A stretch of 64,000 nt of DNA from assembly GCA_963712825.1 (NCBI GenBank), contig CAVQJP010000013.1, forward strand, positions 1 through 64,000, read 5' to 3'. Under the pieces are notes generated by a model. The model was given only the letters and a program-made list of their open reading frames with translations. It was not told where the DNA came from and did no database searches. Shown here in pieces: positions 32,698-41,647 of the stretch. The DNA is from AP-15 sp963712825. Its GTDB lineage: Bacteria; Pseudomonadota; Alphaproteobacteria; ATCC43930; CGMCC-115725. The position numbers and the translations under genes are program-made. Positions within the stretch are counted from its first letter, which is position 1; each line of letters starts with the position of its first letter.

Positions 32698-33732
32698 CTA
32701 GGCGGGCCGGCGCGAAGGTTTCGCCATTTGCGCCACCGCCGCCAATGCCTCGCGGCACAAGGTTTCGGCTGGGAGGCCGGTGGTCTTGATGCGGATTTCG
32801 GCCTCGGCGAGACGGCCGAGCGCCGCCCGCAGCCCGGTCTCGCGCCACAGCGCCAGTTGGCGGCGAATGCCGTCCTGATATTTGAAAAAGATCGGCGGCC
32901 GCGCCGCGCGCATGACGTCCTCGGCCGGCACGCCGCCCGCGACGCGTGCCGCCAGCCCGTGCAGCCGCTGCAGGTGGCGCAGCATTGCACGGACCACGGT
33001 CACCGGCAACTCGCCCTCCTGAAAGACGCGGCCGAGCACCCGGTCGAGCCGCGCCATGTCGCCTTCGGCCGCGGCCATGACGGCGTCGTCGAGCTCGAGC
33101 GCGGCGCTGTCGCCGACCGAAAGGACCGCGTCCTCGAGCTCGACCCGGCCGCCGTCGCCGACGTAAAGCGCCAATTTGTCGAGCTCGGAGCGGGTCACCA
33201 GCCGGTCGTCGCCGAGATGGTCGACAAGGTATTGCGTCGCGTCGCGGCTGGCGGCGACACGGTGCGCCGCCAGGCTCTCGCGGATCACCACGGCACGGTC
33301 GCGCGGCCCGTCCGGGTAGCAGCCGACCGCCGCGGCGCGCGGCGAGCCCTCGAACGCGCGGCGCAATGCCGACGCCCCCGACAGCTCGGCGGCCTCGACG
33401 ACGACCAGCGCTTCACCCGGCAGGTCGGCGAGAAACCCGGCAAAGAGGCGCGTGATCGCATCCGCCGCCCCCCGCACCCGCACCACCCGGCGCCCGCCGA
33501 CGAGGCTCAGCTGCGCCGCCTCGTCGGCCAGCCGCGCCGGGTCGGCGGCGAGGACGGCGCCGTTCAACATGGCGACCCGAAACGGATCGCTCAAATCGGT
33601 GCATACGGTGCGGGCGACAGCGTCGGCGCGCTCGCGCACCAGACCCGCATCCGGGCCGTAGAGCAGGACCGCACGGATTTCGGGGTCGGGGCGCTGCAGA
33701 AAGGCGGCGACGCGCGACGGGGCGATCTTCAC
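32698..33732 (-). CDS. holA: DNA polymerase III subunit delta
   Basis: This 344-residue HolA subunit of the clamp loader opens the beta clamp. It has the N-terminal AFLQRPDPEIRAVLLYGPDA, typical in place of a functional Walker A, then GEALVVVEAAEL, VRESLAAHRVAASRDATQYL, RLVTRSELDKLALYVGD, and the C-terminal VVRAMLRHLQRLHGLA helix. It starts at GTG 33730-33732, 18 bp after lptE ends. The order leuS-lptE-holA is conserved in many proteobacteria. No anomaly seen. Confidence 0.92.
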   Translation of the reverse strand: MKIAPSRVAAFLQRPDPEIRAVLLYGPDAGLVRERADAVARTVCTDLSDPFRVAMLNGAVLAADPARLADEAAQLSLVGGRRVVRVRGAADAITRLFAGFLADLPGEALVVVEAAELSGASALRRAFEGSPRAAAVGCYPDGPRDRAVVIRESLAAHRVAASRDATQYLVDHLGDDRLVTRSELDKLALYVGDGGRVELEDAVLSVGDSAALELDDAVMAAAEGDMARLDRVLGRVFQEGELPVTVVRAMLRHLQRLHGLAARVAGGVPAEDVMRAARPPIFFKYQDGIRRQLALWRETGLRAALGRLAEAEIRIKTTGLPAETLCREALAAVAQMAKPSRRPA

Positions 33733-33750
33733 GGCCCGGCCCGGCCTCTC

Positions 33751-34290
33751 TCAGCCGGCCTTTGGCGGCTGCTCGGCGACGCGATGCTCCAGAAACAGCG
33801 TGAGCCGGCGCACGATCTCCTGGTTCAGCTCGGCGACGGTGCGGACCTGCGCGTCGTCCTCGCCGACAATCGTCGAATACTGGTTCGGGTTCAGCTGAAA
33901 CGAATTCTGCTCGTGCAGAGAAATCGTCAGCAAATTTTGGCCGGTGCGGTTTTCGATCAGATAGCTGGTGCTGTGCAGGTCGATCTGGCCAAGGGAGGCG
34001 GTCCCCTGCGACTGAAGGCCGAGACCGCTCAGCGAAAAATAAAGGGTCGTGCGCAAGGTGTAGCGCGGCATGGTCGGAATGCCGGTCGGGTTCAAGGAGT
34101 CGCGCAACGCAATTTCGAGGCGCTGACCCACCCTGTCGCTGATCGGGTTGACTTTGATTGCGCGCAATTCGGCGCTCGCCGGACCGGTTTGCGGATCGGC
34201 ATAAAGGCGTTCCCAGCCGCAGCCCGCCAACAACAACGGGAAAAGAAGCACGATGGCGGCGTGCAGCGCGAAAAGGTCCCGCCGCGGCAT
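33751..34290 (-). CDS. lptE: LPS-assembly lipoprotein LptE
   Basis: This 179-residue outer-membrane lipoprotein has a signal peptide ending in lipobox LLAGC (HAAIVLLFPLLLAGCGW). It forms the plug of the LptD translocon that inserts LPS. It has LQSQGTASLGQIDLHSTSYL, the conserved segment of LptE-like proteins, and a C-terminal helix EIVRRLTLFLEHRV. The ATG at 34288-34290 is one base after the stop of leuS, so the two are coupled. Sequence is poorly conserved in this family, but gene order and lipobox make the call firm. Confidence 0.85.
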   Translation of the reverse strand: MPRRDLFALHAAIVLLFPLLLAGCGWERLYADPQTGPASAELRAIKVNPISDRVGQRLEIALRDSLNPTGIPTMPRYTLRTTLYFSLSGLGLQSQGTASLGQIDLHSTSYLIENRTGQNLLTISLHEQNSFQLNPNQYSTIVGEDDAQVRTVAELNQEIVRRLTLFLEHRVAEQPPKAG

Positions 34291-34291
34291 C

Positions 34292-36865
34292 TCAGGCGAC
34301 GATGCTGACGATCCGGTTGGGCACGACGATAACTTTGCGCGGCGGCCGGCCGTCGAGCCAGCGCGCGACCTGCGGCAATTGGAGCGCCGCATCCTCAACC
34401 GCGCCGCTGTCGCTGTCGCGCGGGAACTCCAGGGTGCCGCGCAATTTGCCGTTGACCTGCACCGCGATCGTCACCTGCTCCTCGCGGACGAGATCGGGGT
34501 CGGCTGCCGGCCAGGGCTGTTCGGCGAGGAGCCCGGCGCCGCCGAGCGTCTCCCACATCTCCTCGGCGAGATGGGGCATCATCGGTCCCAGCAGCCGCGC
34601 CAGGGTTTCAAGGCCCTCGCGCAAAACTGCCGCCCCGGCGGGGCCGGCAAAGCTCGCCGGCGGCAATTCCTCGATTGCGTTGGTCAGCTCGCGGATGCGG
34701 GCGACGGCGCGGTTGAAGCGGAACTTGTCGAGGTCGTCGGTGACCGCGGCGATTGTCCGGTGGATCGTCCGGCGCAAGTCGCCGACCTCCGGCGGCAGGT
34801 CGCCCGCCACGCCGCTCCCCGGCGGCGGCAACGGTGCCGGCGGATCGCGGACCAGCCGCCACAGCCGGTTGACATAGCGCCAGATGCCCTCGATGCCGGT
34901 CTCGGTCCAGTCGAGATCGCGCTCGGGCGGGCTGTCCGACAAAAGGTAGAGCCGCGCGGTGTCGGCGCCGTAGGTTTCGACGATCGCGTCGAGACCGACG
35001 ACGTTCTTTTTCGACTTCGACATCTTCTCGGTGCGGCCGACCGTAACCGGCCGGTCCTCGCGGTCGACGACATGCCCCGCGGCGTCGGTGTCGACCTCCT
35101 CCGGAAACAGCCATTCGCCGCCCGCGCGCTGATAGGTCTGGTGGCAGACCATGCCCTGGGTGAACAGCCCGGCGAACGGCTCGTCGAGGCCGAGATAGCC
35201 GCATTGCTTCAATGCCCGAGTAAAGAAGCGCGAATAGAGCAGATGCAGCACCGCGTGCTCGACGCCGCCGATATACTGGTCCACCGGCATCCAGTAGTCG
35301 ACGTCGTCGCGGGCAAACGCGCTCGGGTCGCGCGCCGAGCAGAAGCGCAGAAAATACCAGGACAATTCAAAGAACGTGTCAAAGGTGTCGGTCTCGCGCT
35401 CGGCCGGGCCGCCGCAGCGCGGGCAGGCGACGTGCTTCCAGGTCGGGTGGTGGTCGAGCGGGTTGCCCGGCTGGTCGAAGCTGACATCTTCAGGCAGCTT
35501 GACCGGCAATTCGGCTTCCGGCACCGGGACGATGCCGCAGGAAGGGCAATGGACGACCGGAATCGGGCAGCCCCAATAGCGCTGCCGCGACACGCCCCAG
35601 TCGCGCAGCCGGTAGGCGACGGTGCGCTCGCCGCGCCCCAGCTTTTCGAGCCGTTCGCCGGCGGCGCGCTTGGCTTCCGCCACCGGCAGCCCGTCGAGAA
35701 AGGCGGAATTGAACAAGGTGCCGTCCTCGACATAGGCGCTGTCGCCGATCGCGAAATGCGCCGGGTCCGCACCCGGCGGCAGCACTACCGGGACCACGGG
35801 CAGCCGGTATTTGCGGGCAAAGTCGAGATCGCGCTGGTCATGCGCCGGACAGCCGAAGATCGCCCCGGTGCCGTATTCCATCAGCACGAAATTGGCGACG
35901 TAGACCGGCACGCGGCGGCCGGGATCGAACGGGTGGACCGCTTCGAGCGCGGTCTTCCAGCCGCGCTTCTCGGCGGTCTCGATGACCGCCTCGCTGGTGC
36001 CCATGCGGTTGCATTCGGCGATAAATTCGCCGAGGCTCGGGCTGTCTTCGGCGAGCCGCTGCGCCAGCGGGTGGTTTGGCGACAGCGCCACAAACGACGC
36101 CCCGAACAACGTGTCCTGACGCGTCGTGAACACCTCGATGCGCTCGTCGCCGCCGGCAATGTCGAAATAGACCCGCGCTCCCTCCGACCGGCCGATCCAG
36201 TTCTCCTGCATCAGCCGCACCCGCTCAGGCCAGCGGTCGAGCCCGTGCAGCGCCTCGAGCAATTCTTCGGTAAACGCGGTTATGCGCAGGTTCCATTGCG
36301 CCAGCAGACGCTTTTCGACGATGGCGCCGGAACGCCAGCCGCGCCCGTCGACGACCTGCTCGTTGGCGAGCACGGTGTTCTCGACCGGGTCCCAGTTGAC
36401 CCACGCCTCCTTGCGGTAGGCGAGCCCGGCCGCGAGAAAGTCGAGAAACATCTTTTGCTCGTGCCGGTAATATTCCGGGTGGCAGGTCGCGATCTCGCGC
36501 GACCAGTCATAGGCAAACCCCATGCGCTGCAGCCCGGCGCGCATCGTGCGGATGTTCTCGGCGGTCCACGCCGCCGGATGGATTTTTTCGGCGATCGCCG
36601 CATTTTCGGCAGGCAGCCCAAAGGCGTCCCACCCCATCGGATGCAATACGTTGTAGCCCCGCGCCCGATGGTAGCGGGCGATCAGGTCGCCCATCGTGTA
36701 GTTGCGCACATGCCCGACATGCAATTTACCCGACGGATACGGGAACATTTCGAGGACGTAGTATTTCGGCCGGCCGGGCTCAGCGGCGACTTCGAACAGC
36801 CGACGCTCGCGCCAGATCCGCTGCCATTTTGTTTCAGTTTCCCGGAAGTTGTAGCGCGATATCAC
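34292..36865 (-). CDS. leuS: Leucyl-tRNA synthetase
   Basis: This is an 857-residue class-I leucyl-tRNA synthetase. HIGH is present as KLHVGH in MFPYPSGKLHVGHVRNYTMG, and KMSKS as EKMSKSKKNVVG. The CP1 editing domain is present (YVANFVLMEYGTGA, FGCPAHDQRD), and zinc-type Cys motifs are at HCPSCGIVP and ACPRCGG. The editing loop reads FTTRQDTLFGASF, with Gln where most bacteria have Pro (TTRPDT). Start GTG 36863-36865 is chosen because it gives ISRYNFRETETKWQ, the normal N-terminus. It is upstream of lptE and holA. Confidence 0.95.
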   Translation of the reverse strand: MISRYNFRETETKWQRIWRERRLFEVAAEPGRPKYYVLEMFPYPSGKLHVGHVRNYTMGDLIARYHRARGYNVLHPMGWDAFGLPAENAAIAEKIHPAAWTAENIRTMRAGLQRMGFAYDWSREIATCHPEYYRHEQKMFLDFLAAGLAYRKEAWVNWDPVENTVLANEQVVDGRGWRSGAIVEKRLLAQWNLRITAFTEELLEALHGLDRWPERVRLMQENWIGRSEGARVYFDIAGGDERIEVFTTRQDTLFGASFVALSPNHPLAQRLAEDSPSLGEFIAECNRMGTSEAVIETAEKRGWKTALEAVHPFDPGRRVPVYVANFVLMEYGTGAIFGCPAHDQRDLDFARKYRLPVVPVVLPPGADPAHFAIGDSAYVEDGTLFNSAFLDGLPVAEAKRAAGERLEKLGRGERTVAYRLRDWGVSRQRYWGCPIPVVHCPSCGIVPVPEAELPVKLPEDVSFDQPGNPLDHHPTWKHVACPRCGGPAERETDTFDTFFELSWYFLRFCSARDPSAFARDDVDYWMPVDQYIGGVEHAVLHLLYSRFFTRALKQCGYLGLDEPFAGLFTQGMVCHQTYQRAGGEWLFPEEVDTDAAGHVVDREDRPVTVGRTEKMSKSKKNVVGLDAIVETYGADTARLYLLSDSPPERDLDWTETGIEGIWRYVNRLWRLVRDPPAPLPPPGSGVAGDLPPEVGDLRRTIHRTIAAVTDDLDKFRFNRAVARIRELTNAIEELPPASFAGPAGAAVLREGLETLARLLGPMMPHLAEEMWETLGGAGLLAEQPWPAADPDLVREEQVTIAVQVNGKLRGTLEFPRDSDSGAVEDAALQLPQVARWLDGRPPRKVIVVPNRIVSIVA

Positions 36866-37063
36866 TTTGACGACACTTCCCGCGATGTTGCCCGCACCGC
36901 CGCGTTGCGTTCGGTCGAGGACCCGGCACAGGCGGCTATGTTCACCAGATATAGTGTGCGGCCGGCGGGCGGGATGCCGCAACCCTCGACCGCGGAAAGA
37001 AGCGCGCGCCGGCGTCCGGTCGGCGGAACCGCCGCCGGCGACGGATAAGACAGCCGACGCGCA

Positions 37064-37672
37064 TCACTGCGAGGCGTAGGCTTTCATCCACTCCCGCTTC
37101 AGCTGGCCCGCCCGCCGCAGGATCGCGGTTTCGAGATCGTCCTGCACCTTGCGCGCGACTGTGCTCTCGGTCCATTCGCCGGTCGCCGTGCGCTGCTGGC
37201 GGTCGATCGTCACCGCGACGGCGTCGGACCGCACCTCGCGGGCGAGGACGAACACGTCGATCTTGTAGCGCTCGTCGGGCTTGTCCTTTGGCGAATACCA
37301 TTCGGTGACAAGCTCGCCGGTCAATGGGTCCTGGGTGCTGAACTTGGCGAAAGCGAGCGTGTCGAGCGTCGCCTGCCACAGAATCGGGCTCACCGTGTTC
37401 CCGGTGCGCGGCCCCGGCTGGTGAACCGACGGCTTTTTGGCGAGCCCCAGCACGGTCCAGATCGTCGCCTCGGTGTCCATCTCGTCGTGCGGGTCGGCCG
37501 ACGCGGTCTTGATGTTGGCGGGATCCTGCATGCTGGCGGGATTCGCCGGCGCGCCGCCCGCACCCGGAGCTGCGGCCGCCTGATGGGCCGGCGGGCTCGA
37601 CCCGCAGGCGGCAAGAACTAACGAAAGACTTGCGGCAATCGACATCGACAGGCGGTAATAGCGAGTTGACAT
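37064..37672 (-). CDS. DUF3576-like lipoprotein
   Basis: This 202-residue protein has a lipoprotein signal (SMSIAASLSLVLAACGSS, lipobox LAAC) and an Ala/Pro-rich linker. A C-terminal domain follows with TEATIWTVLGLAKKPSVHQP, ILWQATLDTLAFAKFSTQDP and VTEWYSP. These match the family I remember as DUF3576, found upstream of leuS in many alphaproteobacteria. It probably sits in the outer membrane facing the periplasm. Its function is unknown. The gene lies 198 bp before leuS on the same strand and is divergent from the YggS gene. Confidence 0.82.
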   Translation of the reverse strand: MSTRYYRLSMSIAASLSLVLAACGSSPPAHQAAAAPGAGGAPANPASMQDPANIKTASADPHDEMDTEATIWTVLGLAKKPSVHQPGPRTGNTVSPILWQATLDTLAFAKFSTQDPLTGELVTEWYSPKDKPDERYKIDVFVLAREVRSDAVAVTIDRQQRTATGEWTESTVARKVQDDLETAILRRAGQLKREWMKAYASQ

Positions 37673-37749
37673 CCGGCGATCCCCCGACGAAGTGGCCGTG
37701 CTCGCGGCCGGAGCGAGCCGTTTAGGCTTTTGCCAGGATCGGAGCTGAC

Positions 37750-38442
37750 ATGGAAGGGGTCATCGAAGGCGTCGTCGCCGATAATCTCGCCGCGGTGCAT
37801 GCCCGCATCGCGGCCGCGGCACGGGCCGCCGGGCGGGGCGCTGAAAGCGTGACATTGGTCGCGGTCGGCAAAACCCATCCGGCGGCGGCGGTGCGCGAGG
37901 CGCTCGCCGCCGGCCACCGGGTCTTTGGCGAAAACCGGGTGCAGGAGGCGCAGGGCAAATATCCGGCGCTGCGCGAAACCTTTCCCGACCTGGCACTGCA
38001 CCTGATCGGGCCGTTGCAGACCAACAAGGTCCGGGAGGCGGCGGCGTTGTTCGACGTGATCGAAACCGTCGACCGGCCGCGGCTCGCGGTGGCGCTGGCC
38101 CGCGAAATGGAGCACACCGGCCGCCGCCTGCCCTGCCTGATCGAGGTCAACACCGGCGAGGAGCCGCAGAAATCAGGCGTGCTCCCCGAAGCCGCCGACG
38201 CCTTTGTGCTCGAATGCCGCGACCGCCTGCTGCTGCCGGTTGTCGGGCTGATGTGCGTGCCGCCGCTCGACGAGGAGCCGTCGCCGCATTTCGCGCTGTT
38301 GCGCGAGATCGCCCGGCGCACCGGGCTCGATTTGCTGAGCATGGGGATGAGCGCCGATTTCGAGACCGCGATCCGCTTTGGCGCGACCCATGTCCGGGTC
38401 GGCACCGCGATCTTTGGCGCGCGCGGCGCGATGGCGGGATAG
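37750..38442 (+). CDS. YggS-family pyridoxal-phosphate homeostasis protein
   Basis: This 230-residue single-domain fold-type-III PLP protein has the PLP Lys41 in LVAVGKTHPAAAVREAL. It also has GENRVQEAQGKYP, HLIGPLQTNKVREA, LIEVNTGEEPQKSGV, GLMCVPP and SMGMSADFETAIRFG, with GTAIFGARG at the phosphate site. YggS/PLPBP proteins buffer PLP and affect amino-acid and cofactor balance. The full signature set is present and length is normal. GGAGCTGAC precedes ATG 37750. It is followed 39 bp later by an LLM oxidoreductase that may be co-transcribed. Confidence 0.92.
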   Translation: MEGVIEGVVADNLAAVHARIAAAARAAGRGAESVTLVAVGKTHPAAAVREALAAGHRVFGENRVQEAQGKYPALRETFPDLALHLIGPLQTNKVREAAALFDVIETVDRPRLAVALAREMEHTGRRLPCLIEVNTGEEPQKSGVLPEAADAFVLECRDRLLLPVVGLMCVPPLDEEPSPHFALLREIARRTGLDLLSMGMSADFETAIRFGATHVRVGTAIFGARGAMAG

Positions 38443-38481
38443 CCTACCGGCGGGAGAACAGGCCGGCGGGGAGGACGGCAA

Positions 38482-39522
38482 ATGAGGGTATTCACGACGT
38501 TGCCGCAGGAAAATCTGCCGGCGGTCGCCGCGGCGGCGCAGCAGATCGAGGCTGACGGCTATGACGGCGTCATCGCCACCGAGAACAAGCACGACCCGTT
38601 TCTGGCGCTGGCGCTCGCCGGCGCTGCCACCCGGCGTATCGAATTGCATACGGGTGTCGCGATCGCCTTTGCCCGCTCGCCGATGGCGGTGGCCGAGGTC
38701 GGCTGGGATCTGGCCGGGGCCAGCGGCGGCCGGTTTGTCGTCGGCCTCGGCTCGCAGGTGCGGGCCCACAACGAGCGGCGCTTTTCGGTGCCGTGGACGC
38801 CCCCGGCGCCGCGGATGCGCGAGTATGTCCAGGTTTTGCGCGCGATCTGGCATTGTTGGCGCACCGGCGAGCGGCCTTCCTATGAGGGCGAGCATTACCG
38901 CTTCACCTTGACGACGCCGAATTTCACCCCCGAGCCGATCGCGGCGCCGCCGCCGGCGGTCACGATCGCCGCGGTCGGCCCGGCGATGCTCAGGGTTGCC
39001 GCGGAGGAATGCGACGGCGTCAAGCTGCACGGCTTTTGCACCCGCCGCTACATCGAGGAGGCAGTGATGCCGCGGCTCGCCGCCGGGCTCGCCAAGGCCG
39101 GCCGCCGGCGCGAGAATTTCGAGATTTCGGGCGGCGGCTTTCTCGCCACCGGGCCGGACGACGCGGCGGTCGCGCGCATGTTCGAATGGGTGCGCCAGCG
39201 GGTCGCGTTTTACGGCTCGACCCCGGCCTATTATCCGGTGCTCGCAGTGCACGGCCTCGAAGCGCTCGGGCTGAAGCTCAACGCGATGGTGCGCCAGGGA
39301 CGGTGGGCGGAGATGGCAAAGGAGGTGCCGGACGATGTCGTGCACCTGTTTGCCGCCATCGGCCGCTGGGACGAGATCGCCCACGCCATCGCGGCGCGCT
39401 TTGGCGGGCTGGCCGACGCGGTCAACGCCCGCGCCAATCCCGCCGCACCGGGTCTGCCGCCCGACCTGATCGAGGACATCCGCCGCCTGCCGCGCGCCTT
39501 TCAGGGCTTTGCGCCGGCGTAA
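38482..39522 (+). CDS. LLM-class (F420-type) oxidoreductase
   Basis: This 346-residue luciferase-like TIM-barrel protein begins MRVFTTLPQENLPAVAAAAQ and has DGVIATENKHDPFLALALA, TGVAIAFARSPMAVAEVGWD and the glycine loop GGRFVVGLGSQVRAHNERRF. These features fit the LLM subgroup that uses F420 or flavin (a 'TIGR03617-like' group, from memory). VTIAAVGPAMLRVAAEECDG is the usual mid-domain motif. The GGGGAGGACGGCAA region precedes the ATG. It is the second of five LLM paralogues here. The substrate is unknown. Confidence 0.83.
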   Translation: MRVFTTLPQENLPAVAAAAQQIEADGYDGVIATENKHDPFLALALAGAATRRIELHTGVAIAFARSPMAVAEVGWDLAGASGGRFVVGLGSQVRAHNERRFSVPWTPPAPRMREYVQVLRAIWHCWRTGERPSYEGEHYRFTLTTPNFTPEPIAAPPPAVTIAAVGPAMLRVAAEECDGVKLHGFCTRRYIEEAVMPRLAAGLAKAGRRRENFEISGGGFLATGPDDAAVARMFEWVRQRVAFYGSTPAYYPVLAVHGLEALGLKLNAMVRQGRWAEMAKEVPDDVVHLFAAIGRWDEIAHAIAARFGGLADAVNARANPAAPGLPPDLIEDIRRLPRAFQGFAPA

Positions 39523-39576
39523 GCGGCTGAGAACCCGTCCAAATCCCTCTGGTTGAGGATTATCATAAAAAATCTC

Positions 39577-39612
39577 TTGCAAAGTGTGGTCGTGATTTGT
39601 TCTAATCGAACA
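39577..39612 (+). promoter_or_regulatory. Promoter of the EF-hand gene with overlapping palindrome
   Basis: A -35-like TTGCAA (39577-39582) and a -10-like TCTAAT (39601-39606) are separated by 18 bp. The palindrome TGTTC-TAATC-GAACA (39598-39612) overlaps the -10. This layout suggests a repressor operator. The transcript would start about 25 bp before the ATG at 39638. The regulator is unknown; the spacing does not fit the alphaproteobacterial LexA box (GTTC-N7-GTTC). Confidence 0.5.
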
Positions 39613-39637
39613 TGTCATGAACACACGCTAGGAGAGC

Positions 39638-40156
39638 ATGATGAGACGATGGACCCTCGCAGCCGCGGCAGCCGCGCTTTTGGTCGCCGCGTTGTGGCAC
39701 CTGCCGGCGACGGCGCAGCGCAGCACGCCGGCCGCCAACCCTGAGCCCGCCGCTGCTCAATCGACCGCGCCGCCCGCCACCGGCAAGGCATCGGCGGGTC
39801 CGCCGGCGGCTGGCCGGCCGGTCGCGCCGGAGCTGATCACCTTTGACGAATACCGCGACTTCCGGGTGCGCGACATCGCCCAGCGGCAAGCCCGGCTCGC
39901 CCGCGAGCTTGAGGCTTCCGATCTCTCGGCGGCGCAGAAGGCCGGCCTCGAGAGGCGCAAGGCCTATTACGACCGGCTGGCGGCAATGCCGGCCGAAGAG
40001 CGCGATCAGCTGTTTCATGCCCGGTTCGACCAGATCGACACCAACCACGACGGCATGATCGACGAGGCCGAGCGGGCGGCGTGGCGCGAAAAGCAGCGCG
40101 CGCATTACCGCGAGCTGAGAGCCGTCCGCGCCGACGCCAACACCGACCAGCATTAG
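39638..40156 (+). CDS. Secreted protein with one EF-hand
   Basis: This 172-residue protein has a signal peptide (TLAAAAAALLVAALWHLPATA, cleavage near TA-Q). A Pro/Ala-rich linker follows. A helical region holds RDIAQRQARLARELEASDL, and one canonical EF-hand is near residues 128-140 (DQIDTNHDGMIDEAE), with Asp, Asn, Asp, Ile, Asp and Glu at the calcium-ligand positions. A charged C-terminus follows. Periplasmic calcium binding is expected; the role is unknown. GGAGAGC precedes the ATG. The promoter carries a palindrome overlapping the -10. Confidence 0.78.
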   Translation: MMRRWTLAAAAAALLVAALWHLPATAQRSTPAANPEPAAAQSTAPPATGKASAGPPAAGRPVAPELITFDEYRDFRVRDIAQRQARLARELEASDLSAAQKAGLERRKAYYDRLAAMPAEERDQLFHARFDQIDTNHDGMIDEAERAAWREKQRAHYRELRAVRADANTDQH

Positions 40157-40326
40157 GCGCCGACCGTCGCCACCGGCGGTCGGGAGAACCTCGCGATGAG
40201 GCCGCCGGCAGTTGCTTGGGCCGACGCAGCGCCATGGCGAAGCGGCCGTCACTCTGGCCCGGCAGCGCAGCCGCGTGCTACGGTGCCCGTGGACGGAAAC
40301 CGCTCGATCCCCAAAAGGAGAAAACC

Positions 40327-40644
40327 ATGGCGCAATCGCAACCCTCTTCGGCTCGCGACCAGGTCCGGCACGTCGTCCCGAAATTGATCGACCTCAGCGA
40401 AAAGGTGCTGTTCGGCGACGTCTGGGAGCGCCCCGAGCTTTCCAAGCGCGACCGCAGCCTGATCACCTGCGCGACGTTGATCGCGCTCGGGCGTGAAAAG
40501 CAGCTTGTCGGCCATTTGCAGCGGGCGCTCGACAACGGCGTCACAAAGGACGAGATCGGCGAAATCATCACCCACCTTGCCTTTTACGCCGGCTGGCCGG
40601 CGGCGATGACAGCGGCGTTGGTCGCCAAGGACGTGTTGAAATAA
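40327..40644 (+). CDS. Carboxymuconolactone-decarboxylase-family protein
   Basis: This 105-residue helical protein of the CMD/AhpD-like superfamily shows ELSKRDRSLITCATLIALG, then QLVGHLQRALDNGVTKDEIGEI and LAFYAGWPAAMTAAL. These are the usual CMD helices with the conserved His. There is no CxxC pair, so an AhpD-type peroxidase is unlikely; a decarboxylase-like or other small-molecule role is more plausible. AAAAGGAG precedes ATG 40327; in-frame codons further upstream lack family features. It is followed by a 3-hydroxyisobutyrate-dehydrogenase relative 46 bp downstream, probably in one operon. Confidence 0.82.
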   Translation: MAQSQPSSARDQVRHVVPKLIDLSEKVLFGDVWERPELSKRDRSLITCATLIALGREKQLVGHLQRALDNGVTKDEIGEIITHLAFYAGWPAAMTAALVAKDVLK

Positions 40645-40690
40645 CCGGGCGTTGCGATAGCGCGCGGGCGAACGTCGTCGGGAGGGCGAG

Positions 40691-41647
40691 ATGAAAGTCG
40701 GATTTATCGGCTTGGGCATGATGGGTTCGGGCATGGCCGCGAACCTGCAGAAATCCGGGCACGAGCTTGTCGTTCACGACCTGCGGCGGGCCGCGGCCGA
40801 ACCTTATCTTGCCGCCGGCGCGGTTTGGGCGGACAGCCCGCGCGCCGTCGCCGAAGCGACCGAGGTCGTGTTCACCTCGCTCCCCGGTCCACCCGAGGTC
40901 GAGGCGGTGGCGCTCGGCGACAACGGGCTCTTGGCGGGGATGAGCCGCGGCAAGGCCTATTTCGACCTCTCCACCAACTCGCCGACGATGGTGCGGAAAA
41001 TTCACGCCGCTTTTGCCGAGCGCGACGTCTACATGCTCAACTCGCCGGTCAGCGGCGGCCCGCGCGGGGCGCGCACCGGCAAGCTGGCGCTGTGGGTCGG
41101 CGGCGACGAGCAGATTTTCAACCGTTTCAAGACCGTGCTCGACGCAATGGGCGACAAGGCGCGCTATGTCGGCCCGATCGGCGCCGGCTCGGTCGCCAAG
41201 CTCGTGCACAATGGCGCGGGCTACTGCATCCAAACGGCGCTGGCCGAGATGTTTACGGTCGGGGTCAAGGCCGGGGTCGAGCCGCTGGCCTTATGGGAGG
41301 CGGTGCGCGAGGGCGCCAGCGGCCGGCGCCGTACCTTTGACGGGCTGATCGACCAGTTTTTGCCCGGCACCTACGAGCCGGCGGCGTTCGCGCTGCGTCT
41401 GGCGCATAAGGACATGTCGCTCGCCACCCAGCTCGGCCGCGATTTCAACGTGCCGATGCGGGTCGCCAATTTGGCGCTCGCCGAATTGTCGGAGGCGCTG
41501 AACCGCGGCTGGGGCCATCGCAACTCGCGCTCGCCGATGCTGCTGCAGGAGGAGCGCGCCGGCGTCGAAATCCGGGTCGACCCGAAGCGCCTGCAGGAAG
41601 CGCTTGACCGCGACCCGCCGTCAAAAGACGACCCCAAGCACAGCTGA
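40691..41647 (+). CDS. NAD(P)-dependent beta-hydroxyacid dehydrogenase (3-hydroxyisobutyrate dehydrogenase-like)
   Basis: This 318-residue protein has the Rossmann start MKVGFIGLGMMGSGMAANLQ, which is the beta-hydroxyacid dehydrogenase signature. It continues with SPVSGGPRGARTGKLALWVGG, the substrate-binding motif, and GSVAKLVHNGAG with the catalytic Lys. Family members oxidise 3-hydroxyisobutyrate, tartronate semialdehyde or 3-hydroxypropionate. Because a RutE-type malonic-semialdehyde reductase lies just downstream, 3-hydroxypropionate or malonic semialdehyde is a reasonable guess. It is preceded by a CMD-family gene. Confidence 0.85.
   Translation: MKVGFIGLGMMGSGMAANLQKSGHELVVHDLRRAAAEPYLAAGAVWADSPRAVAEATEVVFTSLPGPPEVEAVALGDNGLLAGMSRGKAYFDLSTNSPTMVRKIHAAFAERDVYMLNSPVSGGPRGARTGKLALWVGGDEQIFNRFKTVLDAMGDKARYVGPIGAGSVAKLVHNGAGYCIQTALAEMFTVGVKAGVEPLALWEAVREGASGRRRTFDGLIDQFLPGTYEPAAFALRLAHKDMSLATQLGRDFNVPMRVANLALAELSEALNRGWGHRNSRSPMLLQEERAGVEIRVDPKRLQEALDRDPPSKDDPKHS

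Noticed and set aside
34253..37048. 931-residue open frame on the plus strand opposite leuS and lptE
   Set aside because: It is the antisense shadow of leuS; its translation is Arg/Gly/Ala-rich without domains, and leuS is unambiguous.
39598..39612. LexA (SOS) box before the EF-hand gene
   Set aside because: Arms GTTC and GAAC are inverted with five bases between; the alphaproteobacterial box is a direct repeat GTTC-N7-GTTC.
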